Of a stretch of DNA of 64,000 nucleotides, positions 53,570 through 62,628 are shown piece after piece. The position numbers and the translations under genes are program-made. Numbering within the stretch: position 1 is the first letter of the stretch; every line of letters starts with the position of its first letter. The notes under the pieces are model-generated. The model did not search any database. It was not told the origin of the DNA and saw nothing but the letters and a program-made list of their open reading frames with translations. The stretch is taken from positions 62,001 to 126,000 of the forward strand of contig NZ_JAMZEC010000001.1 in the NCBI RefSeq assembly GCF_024172185.1, given 5' to 3'. The stretch is from Nonomuraea roseoviolacea subsp. carminata (GTDB lineage: Bacteria; Actinomycetota; Actinomycetes; Streptosporangiales; Streptosporangiaceae).

Positions 53570-54568
53570 TCAGCCAGTTTCCGTCTCCTCCCCTTGAGCC
53601 TGGGCAGTCGCCGCGAGGATGCGGGCTCGGGCTAGATCACAAAACCCCTCGTTGATTTCGATGCCGACGAACGGGCGGCCCAGTTGCCGAGCGGCGAGGG
53701 CGGTGGTCGCCGCCCCGGCGAAGGGGTCGATGACGGTCCCACCGAGGCGGCAGCCGGCGGCGATGGCGCGGAGCGGGATGTCGATGGGAAATGCCGCGAA
53801 GTGTGCCGCCCTGAGCGGGCGAGTGGAAATGGACCAGACGTCACCGGGGTTTCTGCCACGTTCGTTGGCAGCGGCATGGCGCCGACCGGTGGCCATCATC
53901 GCGGCGCCGTGGCGCTTGCCGCAGATGGCGTCCACTTCAGGGGTGTACTTACCGTCGATTGCTCGTGAGCAGCCACCTCGCGCTCGACGAGGCACCGGCC
54001 GGTCACCGGTGTATGACTCTCGGATGGCGTCCAGGTCGAACCAGTACCGGCGCTGCTTGACCAGTAGGAAGATCATCTCATAGCGCGTGGAGACGCGATC
54101 GAGGACGGATTGCGGCATGGCGTTCGGCTTGTGCCAGACGATGGCATTCCGGAGGATCCAGCCGTCCTCCTGGAGGGCGAGGGCCACCCTCCACGGCATG
54201 CCAAGCAGGTTCTTCGGCGGTACCGACAGGCGGGAGGCAGGGCGGGTGGCCGGCTGGCGCTCGTTGTAGTCGCGCCCTCGAGCCCAGCCGTCGGAGTTGG
54301 CGGCGTAGCAGTCCCCCAGGTTGAGCCAGAGGGTGCCGTCATCCGCCAGGACACGTCTGGCCTGGGAGAAGGTCTGCCTGAGCGTCTCGACATACTCGGC
54401 CGGCGTCGGCTCCTGACCGTACTGGCCGGGCACGCCGTAGTCGCGTGGACCGTAGTAGGGCGGGCTGGTGACAATGCAGTCGGCCGAGCCGGCGGGCAGT
54501 TCGGCGAGCATCTCCTGGGCATCGCCCAGATAGAGGGTCGCCTGGCCGTTGGTCCAGTACGGCTGCAT
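53570..54568 (-). CDS. Site-specific DNA methyltransferase, beta class (N4-cytosine or N6-adenine)
   Basis: A 332-aa protein from the ATG at 54568, with GGAGG 11 nt upstream. Catalytic motif IV is IVTSPPYYGPRDYG at residues 32-45, target-recognition region in the middle, and SAM motif I near the end (GGTVIDPFAGAATTALAARQ), the beta-class order. TSPPY is shared by N4C and N6A enzymes. Similar enzymes are common on actinomycete phages, plasmids and integrative elements as anti-restriction or regulatory methylases. No matching restriction gene is identified except the nuclease-like neighbour. Confidence 0.88.
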   Translation of the reverse strand: MQPYWTNGQATLYLGDAQEMLAELPAGSADCIVTSPPYYGPRDYGVPGQYGQEPTPAEYVETLRQTFSQARRVLADDGTLWLNLGDCYAANSDGWARGRDYNERQPATRPASRLSVPPKNLLGMPWRVALALQEDGWILRNAIVWHKPNAMPQSVLDRVSTRYEMIFLLVKQRRYWFDLDAIRESYTGDRPVPRRARGGCSRAIDGKYTPEVDAICGKRHGAAMMATGRRHAAANERGRNPGDVWSISTRPLRAAHFAAFPIDIPLRAIAAGCRLGGTVIDPFAGAATTALAARQLGRPFVGIEINEGFCDLARARILAATAQAQGEETETG

Positions 54569-54960
54569 CACCACGCCCACCTCCGGTGGGTGGGGATGGC
54601 GTCGATCACATGGGTCATCGCCAGTTGGGGCGGGCCTCAGATCCGCAGCGCCCGCCTTGAGTCAGTGACTCGTTCGGGCGCATTCCTAGTTGAACGATGA
54701 TCTTGAGCGGTCCCCGTGCGCAGCTCTGGCAGGTCGGTGGAGCTACGTGTTGACCTCCGGCGCCGGAGATCACTTGAGAGGGACTAACGCCAGCAAGCCG
54801 CGGCGGTCGACGGTCGATCGCCCCAACGGAAACTGGCCGCACAGTGCAAGACGAGCGCGCGAAGCTCGGTTACTTCAGCCGCCTCACGGGCTATAAATCA
54901 AAGCGTCGCGTTCGATCGTGTAGTTCTTGTGCTCTGTTCCCGAGTAAGGGAGCTGGTCGT
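54569..54960. promoter_or_regulatory. Divergent control region with nested dyad and direct-repeat ends
   Basis: A nested dyad spans 54648-54681: outer arms GCGCCCG/CGGGCGC and inner GAGTCA-g-TGACTC. CCTCAGATCCGCAGC (54635-54649) recurs at 57000-57014, and acgtgttgacctccggcgcc (54745-54764) recurs with one change at 56437-56456. AAGGGAG precedes the GTG at 54961. It separates the divergent methyltransferase and metal-site genes. Confidence 0.5.
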
Positions 54961-55809
54961 GTGACACAGCCGTCGCTCTTCGGCCCGGACTCGAATGGCC
55001 CTGTAGCCAAACCCCTAGGTGATCGAGTAGAGCGATTAAAGGCATTGATCCTCGTCAAGGCCGCGCCGAACCCGTCGCAGAGTTATGGGGAGACTGTCTG
55101 TGTGGCGGGCCTGCGGGCCGACCTCAAGGCCTTCGGGTGGCTCAGGCTGTACCCCATCAACTTCCGGGCGCTCGATGATCCCAACGAATTCAAGAAGTAC
55201 GACCTAGTGGAGTTCGAAGCCCGTCCGGCCCGTAACGATCCCCGGCACGAGAGCTGGCGTCCCCTTCTGACATCCATCACCACGGTCGGCCACGTGGCGG
55301 ACTGGAGAGGACGCGCCGGCTGGGTGGAGGATTACGTCAAGGAATCCATGTGTGACCTGCTGGAGGCGGTCCGACGGGAAGCGCCGGCCCGGTCGCTCGC
55401 GGCGATCCGGCCGCGGGAGATCGACGATTTCATCGTCGAGCAGCATCCGGGCTGGAGCCAGGAGGAGAAGGCGAAGATCCAGGCATATGTGAACCAGCTC
55501 GGCCTGTTCGACACCTCGCCGCGACGGGCGCTCGAGGCCCCGCGCTTCAAGGCCCGGTACTCGTACCGGTGCCAATCATCGCGATGCAGAGGACACCGCC
55601 AGGGACTGCTGGATTGGGAGTTCGTCATGCATCAGCGGAACCTGGCCGGCTGGAGCGATGCCGCGGCGAAGGAGGAGCTGAGAGCTCGCTGGCTGGACAA
55701 GATGTGCGGTCCGGATCGGGACACGATCCTGTATGTCGGCAATCAGGCCAAGCGGCAGCATGTGTTCAGCGTGCTCGGCCTGATGTACCCGCCACGTCAG
55801 GCCACCTGA
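54961..55809 (+). CDS. Uncharacterised protein with C-x4-C-x2-H metal-like site, partner of DUF488
   Basis: A 282-aa protein from a GTG with AAGGGAG 9 nt upstream. Segments: RLKALILVKAAPNPSQSYGE, VCVAGLRADLKAFGWLRLYP, DLVEFEARPARNDPRHESWR and, near the end, YRCQSSRCRGHRQGLLDWE with Cys204, Cys209 and His212, likely a metal site. The C-terminal part has LRARWLDKMCGPDRDTILYV and GNQAKRQHVFSVLGLMY. I do not know a named family or activity. Its 3' end overlaps the convergent DUF488 gene by 13 bp, and I believe the two types are often neighbours, which suggests joint function. Confidence 0.6.
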   Translation: MTQPSLFGPDSNGPVAKPLGDRVERLKALILVKAAPNPSQSYGETVCVAGLRADLKAFGWLRLYPINFRALDDPNEFKKYDLVEFEARPARNDPRHESWRPLLTSITTVGHVADWRGRAGWVEDYVKESMCDLLEAVRREAPARSLAAIRPREIDDFIVEQHPGWSQEEKAKIQAYVNQLGLFDTSPRRALEAPRFKARYSYRCQSSRCRGHRQGLLDWEFVMHQRNLAGWSDAAAKEELRARWLDKMCGPDRDTILYVGNQAKRQHVFSVLGLMYPPRQAT

Positions 55810-56243
55810 GACATGTGCCGACGGATCAGCTCGAGAATGACCGAACGATGACAACGGCGCTCGTCTGCTTCGAAACACAGAAGAGCCACCCGTCCTTTCT
55901 GCGCCCAGAGCGCGATCTCGTCCAGAGCGGCTACAGCCTCGGCGGAGGCGATGTGGGTTTCGTAGTTGGTCCGTGCTTCGGCAAGCTCCGCGGCAGAGCC
56001 GGCGAAGCCGAGACGGTTCCACTTGGGATTGCCGAGCTGAGGTAGATGTATGTAGTCGATCCCTTGCTGGGTCAGGGACTCCGACAGGCGGCGCTTGCTG
56101 AAACCGGGTTTGCGTGAGATCGGTGTCAGCCTCACGTCGATCAGGCATGAGACGCCGTGACTACGAAGCTGCCGCAAGAACGCGTCCAGGTCGTTGCCTT
56201 CATAGCCGACCCCGATGACAGCAGTGCGTTGATCAAGCGACAT
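55797..56243 (-). CDS. DUF488 domain protein
   Basis: A 148-aa protein from the ATG at 56243, with GGGAGAG 8 nt upstream. DUF488 hallmarks: AVIGVGYEGNDLDAFL, CLIDVRLTPISRKPGFSK, GIDYIHLPQLGNP and VALLCFEADERRCHRSVI, with the conserved Cys...CHR near the C terminus. The biochemical activity of DUF488 is not established to my knowledge; conserved Asp, Arg, Cys and His residues suggest an enzyme. Tail-to-tail overlap with the metal-site gene. Confidence 0.82.
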   Translation of the reverse strand: MSLDQRTAVIGVGYEGNDLDAFLRQLRSHGVSCLIDVRLTPISRKPGFSKRRLSESLTQQGIDYIHLPQLGNPKWNRLGFAGSAAELAEARTNYETHIASAEAVAALDEIALWAQKGRVALLCFEADERRCHRSVILELIRRHMSQVA

Positions 56244-56581
56244 GAAGAGAACTCTCCCACACCGGCAACTTGGGCACCTGACACACGACCCATAGTCCGA
56301 GTACCTGGACATCCGTTACCGGAGTGCCTCCAAGCGAAAGATGCTGCCGTTCGCCCTCTTTGCGCCTGCCCATGGCCGCAGGCGAAGCAATGATCTCAGG
56401 CACTCCACTGGCGTCGCTGTAGCCAACCGGCAGGAGACGTGTCGACCTCCGGCGCCAAAGGTCGTCGGACAGTGCACCGCCCCTGCTCAGACTTGCTCGG
56501 CGGGTGTCGCCAGAAGGCCGCCGGAGGTGACTTCTACACCAGGTTGCGAGACAGCGATCCCTCTCGCAGTGGAGCAACCCG
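56244..56581. other. 338-bp gap, right repeat of the DUF488 module
   Basis: Contains acgtgtcgacctccggcgcc at 56437-56456, the right copy of the repeat at 54745-54764 (19 of 20 identical). I see no gene; both strands have only short frames. Confidence 0.4.
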
Positions 56582-57451
56582 ATGAGCATCGACCATCACG
56601 AGACGACGCATCCACACGGCTTGACTCTGGACGTCGCCAAGCGCGTCTTCCAGCTCGTCGCATGTGGCCTCGGTGGCCTCGCCATGAACGGCAGAGCGCT
56701 CGGCAGCGAGCTGCCCCGGCACCATGTACTGCTGATCGGACTGGACACTCTGGTGAGCTCTCGCGCTCAAGCGAACGGCACCAGGCACGCCGTCTGGCGC
56801 GACCTCGTGACTCGTGCTCGGGGTGAAGGTGCCCGTTGCCTCGTCGGCGCTGTCGGCGCCAGCCTGAGCATTCCACCGCGCATGTGCGGCATCGCCCGGT
56901 TGGAGAAGCGCGCTATGGCGCCGTCCCCAACGATCACTTCGGCCGCCCCTCAACGGGGAGAGGCTGGAACATCCAAGATCTCCGCGCGGAGCCGGATCAC
57001 CTCAGATCCGCAGCCCATCACCACCGCACTGAAAGGAGGCCGGGGCAGCCCCACCGGCTCCGCGCGGCCCCATCCGTCTGTTCGTCGCCGGCCCCGACGG
57101 CGGCATCTCATCCGTGCCCTATGGATCACGGCAATAGCCGTCCTGATCACCGGCTGCGCGGTCTCCACTGTGCTTGCCGAGACGTCCGGTTCCCCACCGA
57201 CGGCGCGAGCGGCGGTACCCAGCGACCTCAACACCGTCTTCGGCAACCTGCGGAACTGGCTGGTCGGCCTGCTTGCCGCCCTTGCCACGCTCATGCTCAC
57301 CATCGGCGGCCTGCGGTACCTGGTTGCCGGTGGTGACCCCGGCGAGGTCCAGAAGGCGAAAGCGGCATTCAAGGCTGCCGCGCTCGGCTACGGCCTTGCC
57401 GTCCTGGCGCCGCTCTTCGTGAACGTGCTCAAGCGCGTCGTGGGCGGGTGA
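56582..57451 (+). CDS. VirB2/TrbC-like pilin precursor, N-terminal extent uncertain
   Basis: The frame is open from an ATG at 56582 (289 aa). A second ATG at 56912 has GGAG 9 nt upstream and gives 179 aa. The conserved part is the end: a signal or first helix (LWITAIAVLITGCAVSTVLA), then two helices, NWLVGLLAALATLMLTIGGL and AAALGYGLAVLAPLFVNVLK, split by the short loop RYLVAGGDPGEVQKAKAAFK. That is the two-helix pilin or small-membrane-protein pattern at the head of Gram-positive conjugation operons. Residues 1-110 of the long form (for example GLDTLVSSRAQANG) look like a different, possibly separate, soluble protein in the same frame. Confidence 0.65.
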   Translation: MSIDHHETTHPHGLTLDVAKRVFQLVACGLGGLAMNGRALGSELPRHHVLLIGLDTLVSSRAQANGTRHAVWRDLVTRARGEGARCLVGAVGASLSIPPRMCGIARLEKRAMAPSPTITSAAPQRGEAGTSKISARSRITSDPQPITTALKGGRGSPTGSARPHPSVRRRPRRRHLIRALWITAIAVLITGCAVSTVLAETSGSPPTARAAVPSDLNTVFGNLRNWLVGLLAALATLMLTIGGLRYLVAGGDPGEVQKAKAAFKAAALGYGLAVLAPLFVNVLKRVVGG

Positions 57452-57458
57452 CCCCGCG

Positions 57459-59063
57459 ATGACCATCCGAACTGCCACAACGGCAATCGCCCGCGGCATG
57501 GCCGTTGCCGCCATTGCCGCCGCCGTCCTCGGTATTGCCGCTGTGGCTTCGGCCGAGCCGACGCCTTCCCCGTCACCCTCCCGCGCACCGGAGGACCTGA
57601 TACCAGCCAATCCCGGTGTCACCTTCGGCATCGGTGACTGGATCACCAAGCAGGTCAACGCGTGGTTCGCCCAGCTCGCCGCCCTGGCCGTCAAGCCGCT
57701 GCTCACCGTCCTGGCCAGCACGCTCCTGGCCACACCCGACTACTCCACGAGCGGTCGCGTCTTCGACATCTGGAAGTCGACGGCGGCCATCGCCAACTCC
57801 GGCTTCCTCCTGCTGGCCACCATCGGCGCCATCACGGCCATGGGCCACCAGACGGTGCAGACGCGGTACGCGGTCAAGGAGGTCCTGCCGCGCCTGGGAC
57901 TGGCCGTCCTGGTGACCAACGTCAGCTTCCAGATCTGCGGAAAGGCCATCGAGTTCGCCAACGCACTGTCCTTCGCCCTGCTCGGCGGCGACTTCGACGC
58001 CGACCGCGCCGCCACGTCGATCCGGACGCTGATCGTCCTGCCCGGCAACAGCCAGATCTTCTACACCTTGCTGGAGCTGGTGGCGGTCATCCTGCTCGTG
58101 CTGCTGCTGGTCACCTTCATCATGCGCTCAGCGCTCGTGCTCCTCCTGGTCGTGGGCGCTCCCCTCGCGCTGGCGTGCCACGCCTTGCCCTACACCAACG
58201 GGGTGGCCCGCTTCTGGTGGCGCGCGTTCAGCGGGCTGCTCCTCATTCAGGTCGCCCAGTCGCTCACTCTCACGCTCGCCGTACGGATCTTCTTCAACCA
58301 GGACGGCCGGCTCCTTCTGGGCATCGCCCCCACCGGCCAACTGGTCAATCTCTTGCTCGCCATCTGCCTGCTGATCATCCTCGTACGGATCCCATCGTGG
58401 ATCTCCCGGTCGATCCTCATCGGCGGCGGAAGAAGCTCCGCCTTCACCCGCATCGTGAAGAGCGTGGTGGCGTACAAGCTCACCGCTCCTCTTCTCGCCG
58501 GGCTCCACCTCGGCAGAGGCCGGCAAGGAGGCGGGCGCAAGGCCATCACGAGCGCGGCGGCCGGCAGAGTGGTCGCAGGCGCCATCGGAGGGCCGGCGGG
58601 CAGCCTGGCGACCACGGCCATCACAGCGGCATCCGCCTCTTCTGCCGGCCCGCGGCCGATCAAGCACGCCCCCACCGGCGCCGTCCGTCCCGTCAGGGCG
58701 GAGGACTGGGAGCCCGCCCCGGTCAAGCACGCGCCGACCGCTCCAGCCATCCAGGGCAAGTACCGGCCCACTCCCAAGCGGAAACCGCCCGTCCCCGCGA
58801 CCACGCCGGTGTACGGCTACCCGCGCGAGACTTTCTACGCCAGGGGCCCGGCGGGACTCGGCCAGATGATGACCCTCCAAGCCCGAGCCCAGCAGACCGG
58901 CAACACCACCAAAGGCACCTCCCCGGCACAGCGCCCCGCTCAGCCGATCGTCTCGCTCGACGCCCCGATCCCCGGACAACCGAACTGGCCGGCCAAGCGC
59001 CGCACCACTCCGAGGCGCGCCCGTCCCCGTCCGCGCAAGCCACGCGGAGGTGACGGCACATGA
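57459..59063 (+). CDS. VirB6/TrbL-like conjugation channel protein
   Basis: A 534-aa protein. Signal peptide 1-32 (GMAVAAIAAAVLGIAAVASA); then about six helices between residues 60 and 325, for example FLLLATIGAITAMGHQTVQ, LLELVAVILLVLLLVTFIM, LLIQVAQSLTLTLAVRIFF and LVNLLLAICLLIILVRIPSW. The C-terminal 180 residues are cytoplasmic, Pro- and Arg-rich (RRARPRPRKPRGGDG). This matches TrbL/VirB6-type inner-membrane proteins of Gram-positive T4SS operons. Only 7 nt separate it from the pilin gene, and its stop overlaps the VirB4 start. Confidence 0.78.
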   Translation: MTIRTATTAIARGMAVAAIAAAVLGIAAVASAEPTPSPSPSRAPEDLIPANPGVTFGIGDWITKQVNAWFAQLAALAVKPLLTVLASTLLATPDYSTSGRVFDIWKSTAAIANSGFLLLATIGAITAMGHQTVQTRYAVKEVLPRLGLAVLVTNVSFQICGKAIEFANALSFALLGGDFDADRAATSIRTLIVLPGNSQIFYTLLELVAVILLVLLLVTFIMRSALVLLLVVGAPLALACHALPYTNGVARFWWRAFSGLLLIQVAQSLTLTLAVRIFFNQDGRLLLGIAPTGQLVNLLLAICLLIILVRIPSWISRSILIGGGRSSAFTRIVKSVVAYKLTAPLLAGLHLGRGRQGGGRKAITSAAAGRVVAGAIGGPAGSLATTAITAASASSAGPRPIKHAPTGAVRPVRAEDWEPAPVKHAPTAPAIQGKYRPTPKRKPPVPATTPVYGYPRETFYARGPAGLGQMMTLQARAQQTGNTTKGTSPAQRPAQPIVSLDAPIPGQPNWPAKRRTTPRRARPRPRKPRGGDGT

Positions 59064-61747
59064 CCTGGACCGACCCGGTAGCCCGCATTCCCGCCGACGT
59101 CGAGCAGCCCGACAAGATCATCGGGTCGCTCACCGCCCGCCAGGTCGCGATCCTCGGCGGCACCGGCGCCCTGCTCTACATCGCCTACATGGCCATCGGC
59201 GAGCAAGTGCCGCTCATCGTGTGCGCCGCCGTCGCACTGCCCATCGCGGTCGCCGGCATCGTTCTCGCGATCGGCCAGCACGACGGCGTCTCCCTCGACC
59301 GCTACCTCCTTGCCGCCATCCGCTACCGCCACTCCCCCAAGCACCTTGTCTCCGTACAGGAGGACATCCCCATGCCACCCGCCTGGATAGGCGCCGGGGC
59401 TGGCCCATCGCCGGCCCCGCTCAAGCTGCCGGCCCGCGGTGTCGTCGGCGACGGTCTGATCGATCTCGGGCCGGACGGGATGGCGGCCATAGCCGAGATC
59501 TCCACCGTCAGCTTCGCGTTGCGCACCCCGGACGAGCAGGACGCCCTCGTGGCGGTCTTCGGCCGCTGGCTCAACGCGCTGTCCGGCCCGGCGCAGATCC
59601 TCGTACGAGCCGAGCGAGTGGATCTCTCCGAGAGCATCGGCTCGCTGGAGGAGAACGCCCGCGCGCTTCCCCACCCGGCACTCGCCGCTGCAGCGCTCGA
59701 ACACGCCGACTTCCTCGCCGATCTCTCGGCACGGCACGACCTGCTCCGCCGACAGGTCCTGGTCATCATCCGCGAACCCACCGTCGGCACCGACGGCCGC
59801 GAGGCCGCCGCGGCTCGGGCTCTGCGCCGTCTGGACGAGGCCTCTCGTGTCCTGGGCGCCTGCGGACTCACTGCCCGGCTCCTGGACGCACGAGCGGTCA
59901 ACTCACTCCTGGCGGCCTGCTTCGATCCTTCCGCCCCGTCCCTGTCCGACGAGGCCATCGCTCTCCCCGGCGAGGTCATCACGCGAGGGGGGGCAACGAT
60001 GAAGATCCCGTTCCGTACGGCTCCCGCAACGACCGGCTTCGGACCGGACGCGGTCCAGGTGGAGGCCCGCCGCCTGCACGTCGGCGGCAGCGTGTGCGCG
60101 ACGCTCGCCATCACCGGATATCCCCGCGAGGTGGCACCCGGCTGGCTGGAGCCGCTGCTGACCTACCCAGGTCGCCTCGATGTCTCCCTCCATATCGAAC
60201 CCGTCCCGTCCCTGATCGCGTCGGACCGGCTGCGCAAGCAGCTCGCCCGTCTGGAGTCGGGACTGCGTTCGGACCACGAGCACGGCCGGCTCCTCGACCC
60301 CGGCAGGGAGGCCGCCGCCGAGGACGCCCAGGAGCTGGCCTCCCGCATCGCCAGGGGCCAGGCCAAGCTGTTCCGCGTCTCGATCTACCTCACCGTCCAC
60401 GCCGCTACCGTCGAGGAGCTGGAGGACGCCTGCGCCCAAGTGCGAGCGCTGGCTGCCTCCCTTCTCCTTGACGCCCGGCAGGTCGCCTTCCGCCAGCTAC
60501 AGGGCTGGATCTCCTCCCTCCCGCTCGCCTACGACAACCTGGCCATGCGACGGACCTTCGACACCCCGGCGCTCGCCTCGGCGTTCCCCTTCACCAGCCC
60601 GGACCTGACGACCGAGCTCGGCCCGACCGCGGTGCTGTACGGCGCGAACACCTCCAGCGCCTCCCTCGTCGCCTGGGACCGCTTCGCCCAGGACAACCAC
60701 AACTCCGTCATCCTGGCCCGCTCCGGCAGCGGCAAGAGCTACCTGGCCAAGCTGGAAGCGCTGCGCTCGCTGTATGCGGGGATCGAAGTCGCGGTCATCG
60801 ACCCCGAGGACGAGTACGCCCGCCTGTGCTCGGCCGTGGGCGGCGCATACATCCATCTGGGGGCGCACAAGGTCAGGCTCAACCCCCTCGACCTGCCGCC
60901 CAAGAGCCAGCGCGGCGACGACCCGCTGACCAGGCGAGCCCTGTTCCTGCACACCCTGGTCACCGTCATGCTCGGCGAGCCCCTCGGCAACGCCGGTAAG
61001 GCGGCGCTCGACCGGGCCATCCTTCTCGCCTACCGCCAGGCCGGGATCACCCACAACCAGAACACCTGGAACCGCCGCCCGCCCCTCCTTCGCGACCTCA
61101 CGGCGAGCCTCGCCAAGGACGACGACCCCAAAGCCAAGGAGCTGGCGGCCGGACTTGCACCGTACGTCACCGGAAGCCACCGCCAGCTCTTCGACGGACC
61201 CACCACCACCCGCCCCGACTCACACCTCATCGTCTTCTCGCTCCGAGACCTCCCCGACGAGCTGAAGGCAGTCGGCACCCTCCTCACCCTGGACGCCGTC
61301 TGGCGCCGCGTGTCCGACCCGAAGAACCGGCGTCCACGCCTGGTCGTGGTCGACGAGGCATGGCTGCTGATGAAGGACCCCGAAGGCGCCAGGTTCCTGC
61401 TGCGCATGGCCAAGGCCGCCCGCAAGCACTGGGCTGGCCTCTCGGTCGTCACGCAGGACGCCGCCGACCTCCTCGGCTCGGAGACGGGACAGGCCATCGT
61501 GGCCAACTCCACCACCCAGATCCTCCTACGCCAGGCACCGCAGGCGATCGAGCGCGTCGCCGAGGCGTTCCGGCTGTCCGACGGCGAACGACAGCTCCTG
61601 CTGTCGGCACCGAGAGGCACGGGACTGCTCACCGCCGGAGCCACCGGCCAGCGGTGCCCGCTCCAGGTCATCTCCAGCGCGCGAGAACACGACCTCGTCA
61701 CCTCCTCACCCCAGGAACTGACCGAATACGAAGAGGGCGACCTGTGA
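59060..61747 (+). CDS. PrgI-VirB4 fusion, conjugation ATPase
   Basis: An 895-aa protein whose ATG overlaps the previous stop (ATGA). Residues 1-110 are a PrgI-like membrane part (RIPADVEQPDKIIGSLTARQ, ILGGTGALLYIAYMAIGEQ, IVCAAVALPIAVAGIVLAIG). Residues about 130-540 are the VirB4 N-terminal region, and 545-895 the RecA-like motor: Walker A ARSGSGKSY with Lys559, Walker B RLVVVDEAWLLM with Asp765-Glu766, then ARKHWAGLSVVTQDAADLL and NSTTQILLRQ. It powers pilus or channel assembly. Confidence 0.88.
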   Translation: MTWTDPVARIPADVEQPDKIIGSLTARQVAILGGTGALLYIAYMAIGEQVPLIVCAAVALPIAVAGIVLAIGQHDGVSLDRYLLAAIRYRHSPKHLVSVQEDIPMPPAWIGAGAGPSPAPLKLPARGVVGDGLIDLGPDGMAAIAEISTVSFALRTPDEQDALVAVFGRWLNALSGPAQILVRAERVDLSESIGSLEENARALPHPALAAAALEHADFLADLSARHDLLRRQVLVIIREPTVGTDGREAAAARALRRLDEASRVLGACGLTARLLDARAVNSLLAACFDPSAPSLSDEAIALPGEVITRGGATMKIPFRTAPATTGFGPDAVQVEARRLHVGGSVCATLAITGYPREVAPGWLEPLLTYPGRLDVSLHIEPVPSLIASDRLRKQLARLESGLRSDHEHGRLLDPGREAAAEDAQELASRIARGQAKLFRVSIYLTVHAATVEELEDACAQVRALAASLLLDARQVAFRQLQGWISSLPLAYDNLAMRRTFDTPALASAFPFTSPDLTTELGPTAVLYGANTSSASLVAWDRFAQDNHNSVILARSGSGKSYLAKLEALRSLYAGIEVAVIDPEDEYARLCSAVGGAYIHLGAHKVRLNPLDLPPKSQRGDDPLTRRALFLHTLVTVMLGEPLGNAGKAALDRAILLAYRQAGITHNQNTWNRRPPLLRDLTASLAKDDDPKAKELAAGLAPYVTGSHRQLFDGPTTTRPDSHLIVFSLRDLPDELKAVGTLLTLDAVWRRVSDPKNRRPRLVVVDEAWLLMKDPEGARFLLRMAKAARKHWAGLSVVTQDAADLLGSETGQAIVANSTTQILLRQAPQAIERVAEAFRLSDGERQLLLSAPRGTGLLTAGATGQRCPLQVISSAREHDLVTSSPQELTEYEEGDL

Positions 61748-62628
61748 TCTACGACCTGCTCGAAGACCCCGAAGCCGTACTCGACCGGCTCCACGCCTGG
61801 CTGTCCGCGCACGTATGGCAGCTAGCCGTCACATGGATCGGCGCGGAAGTCCTGCTCATCCTGCTCAGCGCCCTTCTCATGCGGCTGCGCCACCGCCGGC
61901 TCGCGCGCGGCGCCCGGTGCGTGGAGATCCTCGCGCCGCCTGTTGCAAGCATGCCCGGGGCCGAGGCCCTGTGGGGCAACCTGATCGGGCTCCTGCGTCC
62001 CGCCTGGAAGCGGCTGCTGCTCGGCCAGCCTCACTTGGCGTTCGAGTATCTCTTCACCGCGGGCGGCATGCGGATCCGACTGTGGGTTCCCGGATGCGTG
62101 CCTCAGCATCTGGTCGAGAACGCGATCGAGGCCGCCTGGCCGTCGGCACGGACGGTGGTGCACGAGGCCGCCCCTCCTGTACCGCTCGACGGCCAGTGCA
62201 CCGGCGGCCGGCTCACTCTCGCCCGGGGCGATCGCCTTCCTCTGCGTCACAACAGCGCCACCGACCCGCTACGCGCGATCAACGGAGCCACCGTCGGCAT
62301 GCCACCCTGGCAACACGCCAGTGTGCAGATCCTCGCCCGCCCGGCGACGGGACGGCGTCTGGCACACGTCGTTCGCGGGCTTCCCTTCGGCCTGATCCAG
62401 GGACTCCTGGACTGGCTGACGCCCGGGCCTCCGCCCAGCCGTAGGCACCCGGCCCAGAGCTATGACGAGGATCTTGTCGCGCGCCTCGAAGCGTCAGCCG
62501 AGGCCCGGGCCATTCGCGACAAAGCCCACCACTCACGGTATGAGGTGGCGATCCGCTACGCCGTACAGACCGATCCAGGGGGCTCCAAGGCCGTCGACAC
62601 CGTCAGACGCTTCGGCATCCGAGGATGA
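61744..62628 (+). pseudogene. VirD4/TraG-like coupling protein, N-terminal piece before an in-frame TGA
   Basis: Starts at a GTG overlapping the VirB4 stop (GTGA). 294 residues: an N-terminal membrane helix (LAVTWIGAEVLLILLSALLM), then a soluble region with FEYLFTAGGMRIRLWVPGCV and VRGLPFGLIQGLLDWLTPGP, ending VRRFGIRG before TGA at 62626-62628. The same frame continues without a gap at 62629 with AHAIAAGFALYSGYNRLERH, which reads as the direct continuation. The break is therefore one codon; a CGA to TGA change would explain it. Readthrough or sequencing error are alternatives. Confidence 0.75.
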
